The position numbers were made by a program, and so were the translations under genes. Under the pieces are notes generated by a model. That model was given only the letters and a program-made list of their open reading frames with translations, was not told the DNA's origin and did no database searches. This document shows positions 44,465 through 56,870 of a stretch of DNA of 64,000 nt, piece after piece (position 1 is the first letter of the stretch; every line of letters starts with the position of its first letter). Origin of the DNA: Phylloscopus collybita (lineage: Eukaryota > Chordata > Aves > Passeriformes > Phylloscopidae); contig JAJNNQ010000023.1 of NCBI GenBank assembly GCA_027886175.1, positions 7,147,001 through 7,211,000 on the forward strand, in the 5' to 3' direction.

Positions 44465-44642
44465 CGGATGGAATAATGGAATTGTTTGGGTGGGAGGGGA
44501 ACTTAAATCTCATCTATTCCCACCCCTGCTAGGGGCAGGGACACCATCACCTCTCCCGGGTTGCTCCTGGGACACTTCCAGGAATGGGGCAGCCCCAGCT
44601 TCTCTGGGAATTCTATTCCAGAGGCTCCCCACCCCGGCACTA
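44465..44642 (-). mobile_element. CR1 LINE 3' fragment
   Basis: GGGTGGGAGGGGAACTTAAA, then CCACCCCTGCTAGGGGCAGG, ACACCATCACC and TTCCAGGAATGGGGCAGCCC match the reverse complement of CR1. Confidence 0.85.
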
Positions 44643-44990
44643 AAAGTCCATATTTTCTTTTTAGGAGGATTTTGATCTTTAAAAGGTGTCAGCTAGCTGC
44701 GAAAAGAGGGAGCAGAGGGTGCCAGACACCCTGAGCTCCAGGGATGTCCTGGTTGCCGCGGCTCAGCTGCGAGATGACCACTGGGATGGTGGCTCCAGCT
44801 GATGGAATTCACCTCCCAGCTTGAAAAAAAATCTCGTGGAGAACCAGGAAACCACGGGGCTAGTGAGGTGGGTGCACCCTATGCTCTGTGTCTGTCGTTC
44901 CTTGGGCATCTCTGGCAGTTTGGGGCTTCAGAAATCCGCATTTTCTCCTCCCTCGACTGCTAAACCCAAGGCGTGCTTTGTCTTCTTGAC

Positions 44991-44993
<3 letters not shown>

Positions 44994-45021
<28 letters not shown>

Positions 45022-45200
45022 AAAAAAAAAACAAAAAACAACCCCCCCACAAAACAGAAAAACAAAACAAAACAAAACCAAAAAACCAAAAACAAACAAA
45101 CAAACAAACAACTACAAAACCCAAAACAACAACAACAACACCACCACAAAACAAAAAACACCAAAAACCTAAACAAACAAACAAAAAAACCCCAAAAACA
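44994..45200 (+). repeat. A/C-rich low-complexity tract
   Basis: AAAACAAAACAAAAC, AAACAAACAAAC and AACAACAACACC words over 200 bp. Confidence 0.9.
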
Positions 45201-45399
45201 CCGTGCTCCGGACGAGCCTGAAGAGCTCCCAAACTCAGGGACCTGATTTCCAGCTTCCAAGGGCCGGGCTGGCAGTCCCGTGGGACACCTGGTGAAATCT
45301 GCCCCGAGACTGGGAGAAATTCCGGTCAGCTCTGAGCTGAAACCGCCCCCGGGGCCTTCCCCTGGCTCTGCTTGGTGCTTTCCCTCAGTTTCCCTTTCC

Positions 45400-45720
45400 A
45401 GGGAAGTTTCTCACTCTCAAGAAGTGAAACTCTCACTCTGAGCGAGTCAGACGTGAACTGGAATCCCATTTGAAGGTGATTTTCCAGCTGACAGGAGCAG
45501 GTTAATTGTAAACTGTCTACTGAAGCTTTAAAACTCCTGTCCAGCCTTATTATTAGCAGCTGAAAATTTATGGGGCGAGACTCTGCGTGGTGATAGCCGG
45601 GCTTTGCCCAGACGAGGTGTGTAATTAATCCCCATGCTGGCAGCAGGAAAATCAGATGTAAAACTGCTTTTTGACACATCTGGCAGGGGACAGAAACTCT
45701 GTCCTACTTGTGCAGGCTGG
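45400..45720. promoter_or_regulatory. Candidate conserved non-coding block
   Basis: Repeat-free sequence with GGTTAATTGTAAACTGTC, GAAGCTTTAAAACTCC, CTTATTATTAGCAGCTG, GTGTAATTAATCCCC and GACACATCTGGCAG. The density of AT words in otherwise GC-rich surroundings suggests constraint. No SOX-type pair is evident. Confidence is limited without an alignment. Confidence 0.35.
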
Positions 45721-45799
45721 GGGAGAACGTCTGAGCTGTCACCTCAGGAACTGAGGGTTAAACCCTTTCCAGCTGTGAGGAATTCTGGTGTGGGGGCTC

Positions 45800-46100
45800 C
45801 AGCAGAGCCTGAAATTGGGATTTTGGGGAGTGGATCCGGACTGTGCAGGGTCCAGATCCCCATGGGATTTCCCTCTGAAATTCGGATTTTGGATGGTAGA
45901 GCTGGACACTGAAGGATGCAGATCCTCGTGGAGCTTTTCTTCCTGAAACTGGGATTTTGGTTGGTGGGTCTGGACTGTGCAGGGTCCAGATTCCCATGGG
46001 ATTTCCCCCTGATATTGGGATTTTGGGTGAGAGATCTGTACACTGCAGGGTGCAGATCCCCAAGGTGTTTTTCCCCTAAAATTGGGATATCGGGCAGTGG
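45800..46100 (+). repeat. Minisatellite, about 61-bp unit
   Basis: Five units with CTGTGCAGGGTCCAGATCCC, ATGGGATTTCCCTCTGAAA and TTGGGATTTTGG words in register. Confidence 0.9.
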
Positions 46101-46430
46101 ACCCTGGGAGTTTTGGGATCTGTGGCACGGCTTGGAGCTTGATGTGGGGACAGCCATGGGGATGAGCCACCCCTGCTCCAGAGGGGCTCATTCTGCACTG
46201 CAGGGGGCTTTGCCCTGTGGGGAGAACAGGAGCTTTGGGAGAGCCTTTCCCTCCCCTCCCGTTGCTGGTGTGGCGATCCGGTGACAGCCGGGGGTGGCAC
46301 AGGGGACAGTGGTGTGCCTGTGTCGGAGCATCCTGGGCAGCCCTTCCCGAGCACTGAGCTATCCCAATCCCTCTGATCCTCATCCCCAGCCCCACAGAGG
46401 CACCAGGTTGTGCTGGAGATGCCACAGGCT

Positions 46431-46452
46431 TTTTTTTTTTTTTTTTTTTTTC
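46431..46452 (+). repeat. Poly-T tract
   Basis: A 22-base T run just before the pentanucleotide array. Confidence 0.9.
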
Positions 46453-46493
46453 CTGTCCTCTCCCCTTCCTCAGACTCGTTTGTGCCCCAAGTT

Positions 46494-46853
46494 CTCTTCT
46501 CTTCTCTTCTCTTCTCTTCTCTTCTCTTCTCTTCTCTTCTCTTCTCTTCTCTTCTCTTCTCTTCTCTTCTCTTCTCTTCTCTTCTCTTCTCTTCTCTTCT
46601 CTTCTTCTCTCCCCTCCTCTCCCCTCCCCTCCTCTCCCCTCCCCTCCCCTCCCCTCCCCTCCCCTCCCCTCCCCTCCCCTCCCCTTCCCTTCCCTTCCCT
46701 TCCCTTCCCTTCCCTTCCCTTCCCTTCCCTTCCCTTCCCTTCCCTTCCCTTCCCTTCCCTTCCCTTCCCTTCCCTTCCCTTCCCTTCCCTTCCCTTCCCT
46801 TCCCTTCCCTTCCCTTCCCTTCCCTTCCCTTCCCTTCCCTTCCCTTCCCTTCC
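46494..46853 (+). repeat. Compound pentanucleotide array (TTCTC)n-(CCCCT)n-(CCCTT)n
   Basis: Three successive pure pyrimidine arrays: TTCTC about 22 units (46494-46606), CCCCT/CCTCT about 15 units (46607-46682) and TTCCC about 34 units (46683-46853). The minus strand stays open as a GKGRE/REEKR repeat frame, which is not a gene. Confidence 0.95.
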
Positions 46854-46859
46854 CGCTTT

Positions 46860-48460
46860 CCCCCCATCTTTGCAGCACAGAATCCAAGCGTCTTAACCCA
46901 ATTTCGCCGAGATATAGGATTGGGGTTTGTGTCCCCCCCCCCCCTTCCTAAACCCCTTCCCTGCCGGGGGCTGAGCGGGATCCCGAGGGAAACGAACCCA
47001 AACTGCGGGGAAACTCCTCTGTTCTCCCTTTCCCTCAGGAATCCCCGCCTGCCTGCGGGAAGCGGGGGAGGGGGCCGGGGGGGGAGCCGGGCGCGCCCCG
47101 AGCGCTGCGGCCGGAGCCGGTGCCGGGATCCCCGCGGCTCCTGCGGTCTCCTCCTCCCTGGGAGGAGATGTCAGCACAACAGCTGGCTGGAAAAAAAATA
47201 ATAATAAAAAAAAATGCAAATCGCAGCTCCCAAAGGGAGCAGCTGACAGCGAGCCCGGAAAACCGGGATGTCCCCGGGAGCGGGGCTGCTTGGAAACTTT
47301 CCCCCTCGTGGTTTTCTTTGTGGTGTTTTTTTTTTTTTTTTTTTTTTTTTTTAATCAGGGCTCATTTCTCCCCTCCCGTCCTGATGAGGATAAATCCCAA
47401 ATACTCCTTGCACTGCGCGAGGGCGAGGAGCCGGGGCTCAGCCTGGCTCTGCCCACCCCCATGCCGGCTTTCTGCAGGAATCTGGGGGCTCTGCCGGTGT
47501 CCCCCACCCCGCACCCCGCAGCCGCGGCCCAAACCTGCCCCGCAGCATTGCCAGAGTTCCCGTGGCTCCTGATTTCTCTCCCCACCCCTCCTGCGCTGCT
47601 TTCTGCGCGGATTTCCAGCGTTTCCCTCCCCCTTCCTGGCTCGGGGGTGGGCAGGAGGCCGGGGCTGCCCCGTGTCCAGCTCGGCTTTGTCCAGCGGAAC
47701 CCAAAAAGTTCCGAGTCTGCCCCGAGAGCAGCGCCAGGCTGGGCCGGGAGCTTTGGCTCTTTTGCGGTTTTTGTGAGGAAAGAACACCCGGGGTGATTCC
47801 GGCTCTGGGAAGGGGGAAGAGGGGAGCTGAGCACGGCTGGACTGGGACAGAAATGTCCCCGGGAGCAGCAGGAACTCCTGCAGGAATCCCGGCGGGATCT
47901 GCCCCTCTCCCGCCGGGGTGGGATGAGAAAGGTCCCTCCTGGCCCAGAGCCCTGCAGGCTCAGGCAGTGTCTGTCCTAATTTTGGGCCCTTTTCCAGCCC
48001 ATCCCACCCACACCTGCACTGCAAACACATTTTCTGCGCTATGGAATTGTTGGTGCTGCTGAGCTCTCCCTGGAGCTCCTTCCTGGCCCTAAAAGCAGGA
48101 GCTGTGTTTGTTCTTTTCTCCCAAAAAGCAGCCGGGCCAACACTTGCAGCGGGCAAAGTCCGAGTGGGGCAGGGGAGGAGAAATGTCTGGGATCAAAGTG
48201 TTCCCACATGGCCCAGCAGAGTGACACTGACCCCAATTAATGCTCAGAGTTAATGAACCCCTCTGGGTGCTTGGCTGAAGTGCAAAACGCTTTGCAGAGG
48301 TACGTAGGGTTTGTGGCGTTGCCGGGAGCTCTGGGCCTGTCCCCTGCTCCGGATGGGATCAGAGGGAGTTTTCCATCCAGGAAGGGATTCCAGGGCGGAT
48401 AAAATCTCCACCTGACTCCTGGAACAGGGCCCTGAATGGGGCAGGCCAGAGCAGGCACCA
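46860..48460. other. Gene-free GC-rich DNA
   Basis: CpG-rich DNA at 47030-47170 (with GGGGGAGGGGGCCGGGGGGG) could be a small CpG island, possibly a non-coding promoter. A T run follows at 47326-47352. No gene is supported. Confidence 0.45.
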
Positions 48461-48592
48461 CAGGGAGAGCAGAGCCAGCAGGGTTTGGGGACAGCAGGAC
48501 CTCAGGTGTCCCCTTTGGGGTCACACCCTGAGCTGCCCAGTCTGGATTTTCTCACCTCTGATCCCATTTATTCCCTGGCTCTGCTTTCTCTG
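48461..48592 (+). repeat. Local duplication, copy 1
   Basis: About 130 bp that recur at 49014-49149 at roughly 90% identity, including GACAGCAGGACCTCAGGTGT, CCCCTTTGGGGTCACACCCT and TTCCCTGGCTCTGCTTT. Confidence 0.9.
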
Positions 48593-49013
48593 CCCCAGAG
48601 CAGCCCCATGCCAGCTGCAGCTCCAGGGGGAATTTGGGACATTTGACAGAAGTTCTCCCAGGTGGAAGCTGTGGCCCTTCAGGGAATGCTGCACAGATCG
48701 ATGTCCCCAGCGAGCCCTGCGGTGACAGCAGCGCTGGGGGGAGGTGACAAAGCCTGGCCTGAGCTGGGCAGGGCTGCAGCAGGGATTGATTTGGGATGGG
48801 TTTGATTGGAAAATCAATGCTGGGCTGGGCCAGGGGTGTCATTCCTTCCTGGGGAGGGGCAGGGGACATTGGTCCCTGAGCACAGGGCTCAGGGGAATTG
48901 GGGTTTCTGGGAGGATCCCAGCAGTTTTTAAAGGATGACCTGAAAGCCCAAACCCTTGGGATCGCTCCTTTCTCCTCACCTCGTGCTCAGCATCCCCAAA
49001 ATCAAGCAGACAG

Positions 49014-49149
49014 CCCAGGGGAGAGCAGAGCCAGCAGGATTTGGGGACAGCAGGACCTCAGGTGTCCCCTTTGGGGTCACACCCTGACCTGGCCAGTCTG
49101 GATTTGTCCACCTCCAATCCCATTGATTCCCTGGCTCTGCTTTTTCTGG
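49014..49149 (+). repeat. Local duplication, copy 2
   Basis: A direct repeat of 48461-48592, offset 553 bp, ending about 130 bp from the inferred SOX9 cleavage site. CCCCTTTGGGG inside both copies is a perfect 11-bp palindrome. Confidence 0.9.
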
Positions 49150-49302
49150 GATGGCTGTGCTTGGGATAAAGGGGGAGGGACATCCCAATCCTCAGCCATG
49201 AACCCAAACCCATCCAGCATTCCGTGCTCCCTGGAGGCTGACACAAAACCCTGATAATGAATCCCACGCCTGGGGCAAGTGGAACTTTTAATACAATGTA
49301 TA

Positions 49303-49308
49303 TTTATT
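49303..49308 (-). terminator. SOX9: Distal SOX9 polyadenylation signal AATAAA
   Basis: On the minus strand the sequence reads GCAATAAATATACATTGTAT. Cleavage would fall some 10-30 nt further on, near 49280, where the AT-rich 3' UTR composition stops and GC-rich DNA begins. It is the most distal canonical hexamer before that change. Confidence 0.75.
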
Positions 49309-49886
49309 GCAAACAATAATATACAAAAAAAACCCCCCCAAAACAACCAAAACAAACCAAACCAAACAAAAAAAGGTAAGTTTCACAAAGAGAAGGATCT
49401 TGCAACCAAAACCAAACCAAACTTACCTAAAGACAAAATATGATTTAAAGGACAGGTCTTTTAAGTTACAGAAATACTTTAAAAAGATCTGCTTTTATAC
49501 AGAAATAGAAAGATGCCATATTATAAGAGTGCTTTAAGATTTCTTTTCTCCTACTAAATCCCTAAAAAAAAAGTTAACAAATATATCATTTTTTTAAATA
49601 AAAAAAGTCTGCTGTCTTTTTTAAAAAGCAATCCTTAACTGTTCAGCCACAGCTTCACCAAAATCAGTGTCCCCCCAGCTCTCCCAGGCAGTTTTTGGGG
49701 GGGTTGAAGGCTAAAATGGTGCCACCCCTGCATCAGGGCTGGGGTGTGGGGCTCGTCTTTGCACGAGCTCATGTGTCCCAGAGAGCTGAGGCAGGAAACA
49801 AGGCAAATGATTCAGTGATCCGCTACATTTGCAATCTTTAGTTTGTACAAATCTCATTTTTCTTTTTTTTTTTTCTTTTTTTTTCT

Positions 49887-49893
49887 TCCAGTT
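49887..49893 (-). promoter_or_regulatory. Candidate miR-145 seed match in SOX9 3' UTR
   Basis: The mRNA strand reads AACTGGA followed by A, an 8-mer match to the miR-145 seed. SOX9 is an established miR-145 target in mammalian chondrocytes. Whether this is the orthologous site needs an alignment. Confidence 0.5.
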
Positions 49894-50212
49894 TCTCCTT
49901 GAAGGCAAAAGAAAAAAAAATAAAACCTCAAACGAACAAACAAACAAACAAACGGAAGAGCACAAAGTTTGTACAAACCCAGGACACAGATTAAAAAAAA
50001 AAAAAAAGAATAATAATAATAATAATAACGACCAAAAGGAATTAAAGAGATAAATAAAGGACTGGTTACAGTTTCAGACCATAATTTAACAGGCACGGTC
50101 ACCCTTCCAGATAATGCTCCCAACTCATGCAATGCTTCTGAAAGGACCTCAAGGGGAGATGGAAACAACAAAACCCAGGGAAAATGGTGATTGAAAGCTG
50201 CTCTTCTCCCCA

Positions 50213-50221
50213 AATAAATAA
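50213..50221 (-). promoter_or_regulatory. AU-rich element nonamer in SOX9 3' UTR
   Basis: The mRNA strand reads UUAUUUAUU inside AAUUAUUUAUUUGG. This matches the core nonamer of class II AU-rich instability elements. Another AUUUA core lies near 50049-50056. A role in mRNA turnover is inference. Confidence 0.5.
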
Positions 50222-50756
50222 TTTAAAGGATCTGTGACATCTCCCAGGCAGAGGGGAGCCCCTGGCTGGGGTTGGCACCCTGGGGTAGGCAGGGGGTGCC
50301 CGGAGGGGTCGGGCTCAGCCCCCAGCCCAATGATTATCATGGGGCTGCCTTAAGGCTTCTCAGCAGCACTTTGGGGGTTGCTCCATGGATTTGTGTTTTT
50401 TTTTTTTTTCCTTTTTTTTCCTCTTTTTGTTTTTCTTTTAAGGCTCAAGGTTACTAAAAAATAAAGTGAAGTTCTCCTCCTGGCTGGTTTTGCTACGAGT
50501 TAGAAAAATAAAGCCTCTCCCATGCTGGTCCCTGCCCCAGTGCTGGGTTCCCAGGGCAGAGAACGCTGGTTTAGTTACATTTTTAGAGCAAAAAAAGACA
50601 CTTCTCTATACAAAAATACCTCTGCAAGAAAAACCTAGGCCTGCTCCACTAAGTGTAATTTTCTTTTCTTTTAAGCTGTTGGAAAAATAAGAGCATTTCA
50701 AAAAAAAATTTCTAAAAAATAGGTATAAATCCCCTCAAATTGGTAACGAATCATAC

Positions 50757-50763
50757 ACAGTAC
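50757..50763 (-). promoter_or_regulatory. Candidate miR-101 seed match in SOX9 3' UTR
   Basis: The mRNA strand reads GTACTGT, a 7-mer match to positions 2-8 of miR-101-3p, within an AT-rich block that looks conserved. miR-101 repression of SOX9 is described in mammals. Confidence 0.5.
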
Positions 50764-51270
50764 ATACTAAAAATATTTAAAATAGAGAATATTCCTCACA
50801 GAGGACTCTGAGTTTTCTCTTTTAGCCCCCCGTTTTTTTTTTCTTTTTTTTTTTATTTTATTTTATTTTTTATCTTTCTTGTAATTACTGCTAAAAAAAA
50901 AAAATCATTACAAAAGTCCAGAGAAGAAGCCAGCTGGGCAGGCTGGGTGGAAATCTCTGAAGCAGAGTTCAAGTCCAGTCCTTGGCAAGTCTGTCCCAAA
51001 TTTTGGGGCTGGGGGCGGGTCCTGAAGGACGCTGTAGTGCAGAAGGCTCGAGGCGCTCTCTCCACCCCGCCAGCTTCCACGTGAGCGTCTTTTTTCAATT
51101 ACCATTTCAATTTCAAACACCCAACCAGCCCGAGGCAACTCGTTCTTGCTGCTCGCCGCACTTTTCCGATCTCATTTTATTTTTTTGTGGGTTTCTCTCG
51201 TGGGGTTTTGTTTGCCTTTTTTTTTGTTGTTGTTGTTTCGTTTGTTTGTTTGTTTTTCTGTGGTGTCTTC

Positions 51271-54375
<3,105 letters not shown>

Positions 54376-54402
54376 CTCTGCGGCCGCCGCGCGCCGCGCG
54401 CA

Positions 54403-54408
54403 CAAATA
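54403..54408 (-). promoter_or_regulatory. TATA-like element TATTTG of SOX9 promoter
   Basis: The minus strand reads GGGTATTTGTGCGCGC, the only AT-rich hexamer within the GC-rich core. It lies about 35 and 75 bp below two CCAAT boxes, so it suits a start near 54375. It is a weak match to the TATA consensus. Confidence 0.5.
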
Positions 54409-54442
54409 CCCAGCGCGGGGCCGCGCGCCCGCCCCGCCGCGA

Positions 54443-54447
54443 CCAAT
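54443..54447 (+). promoter_or_regulatory. CCAAT box, proximal (reverse orientation to SOX9)
   Basis: CCAAT in CGACCAATCGC lies about 70 bp upstream of the predicted start. Paired CCAAT boxes near -60 and -100, bound by NF-Y, are described for the human SOX9 promoter. Confidence 0.65.
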
Positions 54448-54480
54448 CGCAGCGCGGCCCGCGGGGGCCGCCCCGCTCCC

Positions 54481-54485
54481 ATTGG
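54481..54485 (-). promoter_or_regulatory. CCAAT box, distal (SOX9 orientation)
   Basis: The minus strand reads CGGCCAATGGGAGC, about 105 bp upstream of the predicted start. With the proximal box it gives an opposed pair spaced about 38 bp, matching the known mammalian arrangement. Confidence 0.65.
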
Positions 54486-54920
54486 CCGAGCCGCGCGAGG
54501 GGAGGGGCGGGGCCGCGCGGCGCCGCACAGCGCTGAGAGGGCACGGCCAGGCCGGGGCGGGACGGGCGGCGGCGACGGCGGCGGCGGCGACAGCGCCAGC
54601 GCCCGCTGAGCCGCACGCAGCCCCGCCGGTGCCCCGCGGGTGGGCGATGGGGTTCCCGCCGATGAGCCCCGCGGGGCCGCTGCAGCCGCGCTGGCGCGGG
54701 CGGGACACGCGGAGCGGAGCGCGCCGGGGGCGCGGGCGCTGCGCGACTCGGTCCCGAGGGGGCGCCAGAGGCAAAGGAACGGCGCGCGGGGGGCGGGGGG
54801 GGGGCAGGGCCGGGCGCGCCCCCCGAGGCCCCCCGCCCCGGCACTGCGGGAACAGAGCGGGGGGACCTCGGGGGGCTGGGGCGGCCGACCGCAGAGAGGC
54901 CCGAATCTTAGGGGGTTTCT

Positions 54921-54922
<2 letters not shown>

Positions 54923-54960
<38 letters not shown>
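54923..54960 (+). repeat. Poly-T tract upstream of the SOX9 promoter
   Basis: A 38-base T run sits at the upstream edge of the CpG island. No attached retroelement is visible. Confidence 0.9.
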
Positions 54961-54961
<1 letters not shown>

Positions 54962-56680
54962 GAAGGGGGTTGGGTCCTGCGCATCCCTCCGGCCGCCCCG
55001 CGCTGCGACAACCGCGCGTTCCCCGTTTCTTCCTCTTTATATCGTTACTCTCCATCCCGGTGGCACCGGCGCGGCTTTCCCTGCGCGGCCGGACCGGGCT
55101 GCGGGACCCTCATCCCGGTTCCCCATCCCGGTCCCGCATCCCTGCCTGGAGCTGTGCCCGGGGAAGGAGCGGCCTTTTCCCTCCCCCTCTCCACAAAAAT
55201 AAAAGTTTTGCCGAGTTGATCGATTCTCGTCCTCGAATCGAAAGGCCGGGAGCTCCCGGAGCTTATCTGCCGATAACTGCAGATATTTCTCTTTACAGAA
55301 CTCCTGAGAGGTTTTTAGCAATCACACGTTTTTAGCTGCAAGCAGCTCAGAGTGAAATCGGGGCTGTCACTCCAGTCCCGATCCAGGTGGGCAGTAAAGC
55401 AGATCCCGGTTTTTCAGGCTCCAGGACGAGGAGATTTGGTGGGAGCTGCCCCAAATCTGCGCCCTTTCCCACCTCCCTCCCCTCTCCCCGCACTCCCAGC
55501 GCCTTTCGGGGCCAGAAACCTCCGGGTGCTGCTCCCTTCCCGAACCTTCCGGAGCCCAGAATTTTTCATTGCAACTCGAGCGTTAAAGTTGGGGCTTTCT
55601 CGAAGCTGCTTTAATTTGCTGCTTTAATTTGCAGCCTTTGTGCGGGCCGGACAATCCTCGGGGTAGCGGCCGCCTCTCTGCCCTGTCGCGGCGGGGCTCC
55701 CCTGTCGCGATTGTCGTGGTTACCCTGACGGGGGGGGGGGGGCGGGTTTTGAGGTATTGGAAAGAGCACGTGAAAAAAAGGATTTAAAAAAAAAAAAAAG
55801 AAAAAAGGACAAGGCGGCGGGGAATGAGCTGTGAATAAACGCACTGGAAGCGCTCTCCTTGCTTGTTTTTAGTTTTCCCTGAGGTTCTGGTGATGATTTT
55901 GGGTTGTTTTGTTGGGGTTTTTTGTGCTTTTGTTTTTGTTTTGTTTTTTCTTTTGCTGGCAGACTTTTTTTGGGAAGTAGTTTTGCTTTGGGTGAGTTTA
56001 AAGGTAAGTGGCTGTGCTCTGTCCCAGAGCCTTTGTCTGCAGGAACAGGGGCACTGCGAGAAGAGCGGGGCTTTTCTCCAGGGGAATTTGTTGTTTTGTT
56101 GTGGGTGGTTTTTTTGTTGTTGTTGTTTTTTTTTTAATTTTTTTTAATTTTTTTTTTTAATTCCTGACACACTGAGGACGCTTTCCCCAGAGTTTTATTC
56201 ATTTCCTTTGCTAAATATCCAATATTCCAGGAGAGGGCCACTGAATTTTGCGTTGCTATTTGCGGTGTGAAAAAGGCAAACTTTCAGCGAGTATTGCAGG
56301 AGATAATTTGGATTCTTTTCCCTGGGTAATCTCGGCTCTGGGGTGGTGCATGCTGGAATTTAGGTCCCCAAATCCCATTTCGTAAATGTATTTGCTGCAG
56401 AACATCAAAGCAGATGCAGGCAGGAGATTGCCCTGATCTCAGCTGGAGCTGCTGGGGCCAAAATCTGAACAAAATGCACCTGGAGAGGAGCAGAACCCGG
56501 TGACAAGAGATTGTCCCCTGGCCCTGCTGCTGATTGGCAGAAACAACACCGGGACGGTCCGGGGGGGTCACGGATTGAATGAAAAGGGGCATAATCGGGA
56601 CATTTTTCATCCTGCAAAATCCATCTGCAGGAAGGGGCTCTGCCTTCTCAGAGAGGCTGCTCGGAGCAAGGCGAGGGGCT
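54961..56680. other. SOX9 proximal upstream flank
   Basis: No gene is seen here. The stretch falls from CpG-island composition to T-rich DNA. It includes the GATA cluster above, a 13-G run at 55730-55742, an A-rich tract near 55775-55806 and T-rich low-complexity DNA around 55910-56160. Confidence 0.7.
55255..55345. promoter_or_regulatory. Candidate proximal element with three GATA motifs
   Basis: Within 23 bp, the sequences TTATCT (55263), GATAA (55272) and AGATA (55281) form a cluster in CpG-poor DNA about 0.9 kb upstream of the predicted start. A short inverted repeat (TCGATTC/GAATCGA) lies at 55220-55241. GATA4 acts with SOX9 in gonad and heart valves, but use of these sites is inference. 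Confidence 0.35.
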
Positions 56681-56870
56681 TGACAAGTTTGAACAATAAA
56701 CAAAAGCGAAAGGGGAAGGAGCTCTTGCAGTTATTGTGTGTGATTTGATAATTTCTGGCTTATTATTTTTAATTATTGCTCGATGGACTATTTGGACAAG
56801 GTGGACAAGCTGATTAATCACAGCCGGGGTGGAAGCTGCCTTCAAAAGCTGCTGCTTTCCCGTCAGGATG
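56680..56870. promoter_or_regulatory. Candidate conserved regulatory element with SOX and FOX motifs
   Basis: GAACAATAAACAAAAG at 56691-56706 contains a SOX-type AACAAT, a forkhead-type AATAAACAAA and a SOX-type ACAAAAG in overlap. TTATTGTG at 56731 is an ACAATAA site on the other strand. Homeodomain-like TAATTATT, GATTAATC and several AT-rich words follow. The block is repeat-free and lies about 2.3 kb upstream of the predicted SOX9 start. Enhancer identity is inferred from composition and motifs only. Confidence 0.4.

Larger units (their letters stand above)
49281..51270 (-). other. SOX9: SOX9 3' untranslated region (about 2 kb)
   Basis: The AT-rich stretch between the stop codon and the distal AATAAA hexamer contrasts with GC-rich DNA on both sides, as expected for a transcribed vertebrate 3' UTR of the usual SOX9 length. 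It holds A- or T-rich tracts, (TTTG)n near 49930-49953, (ATT)n near 50012-50029, an AU-rich nonamer and likely microRNA seed matches listed separately. Internal AATAAA copies also occur (for example near 50850 and 51175), so shorter isoforms are possible. The 3' end is inferred, not mapped. Confidence 0.8.

Noticed and set aside
45739..46887. Minus-strand frame coding for GKGRE/REEKR repeats
   Set aside because: It is the translation of the pentanucleotide arrays and the neighbouring minisatellite.
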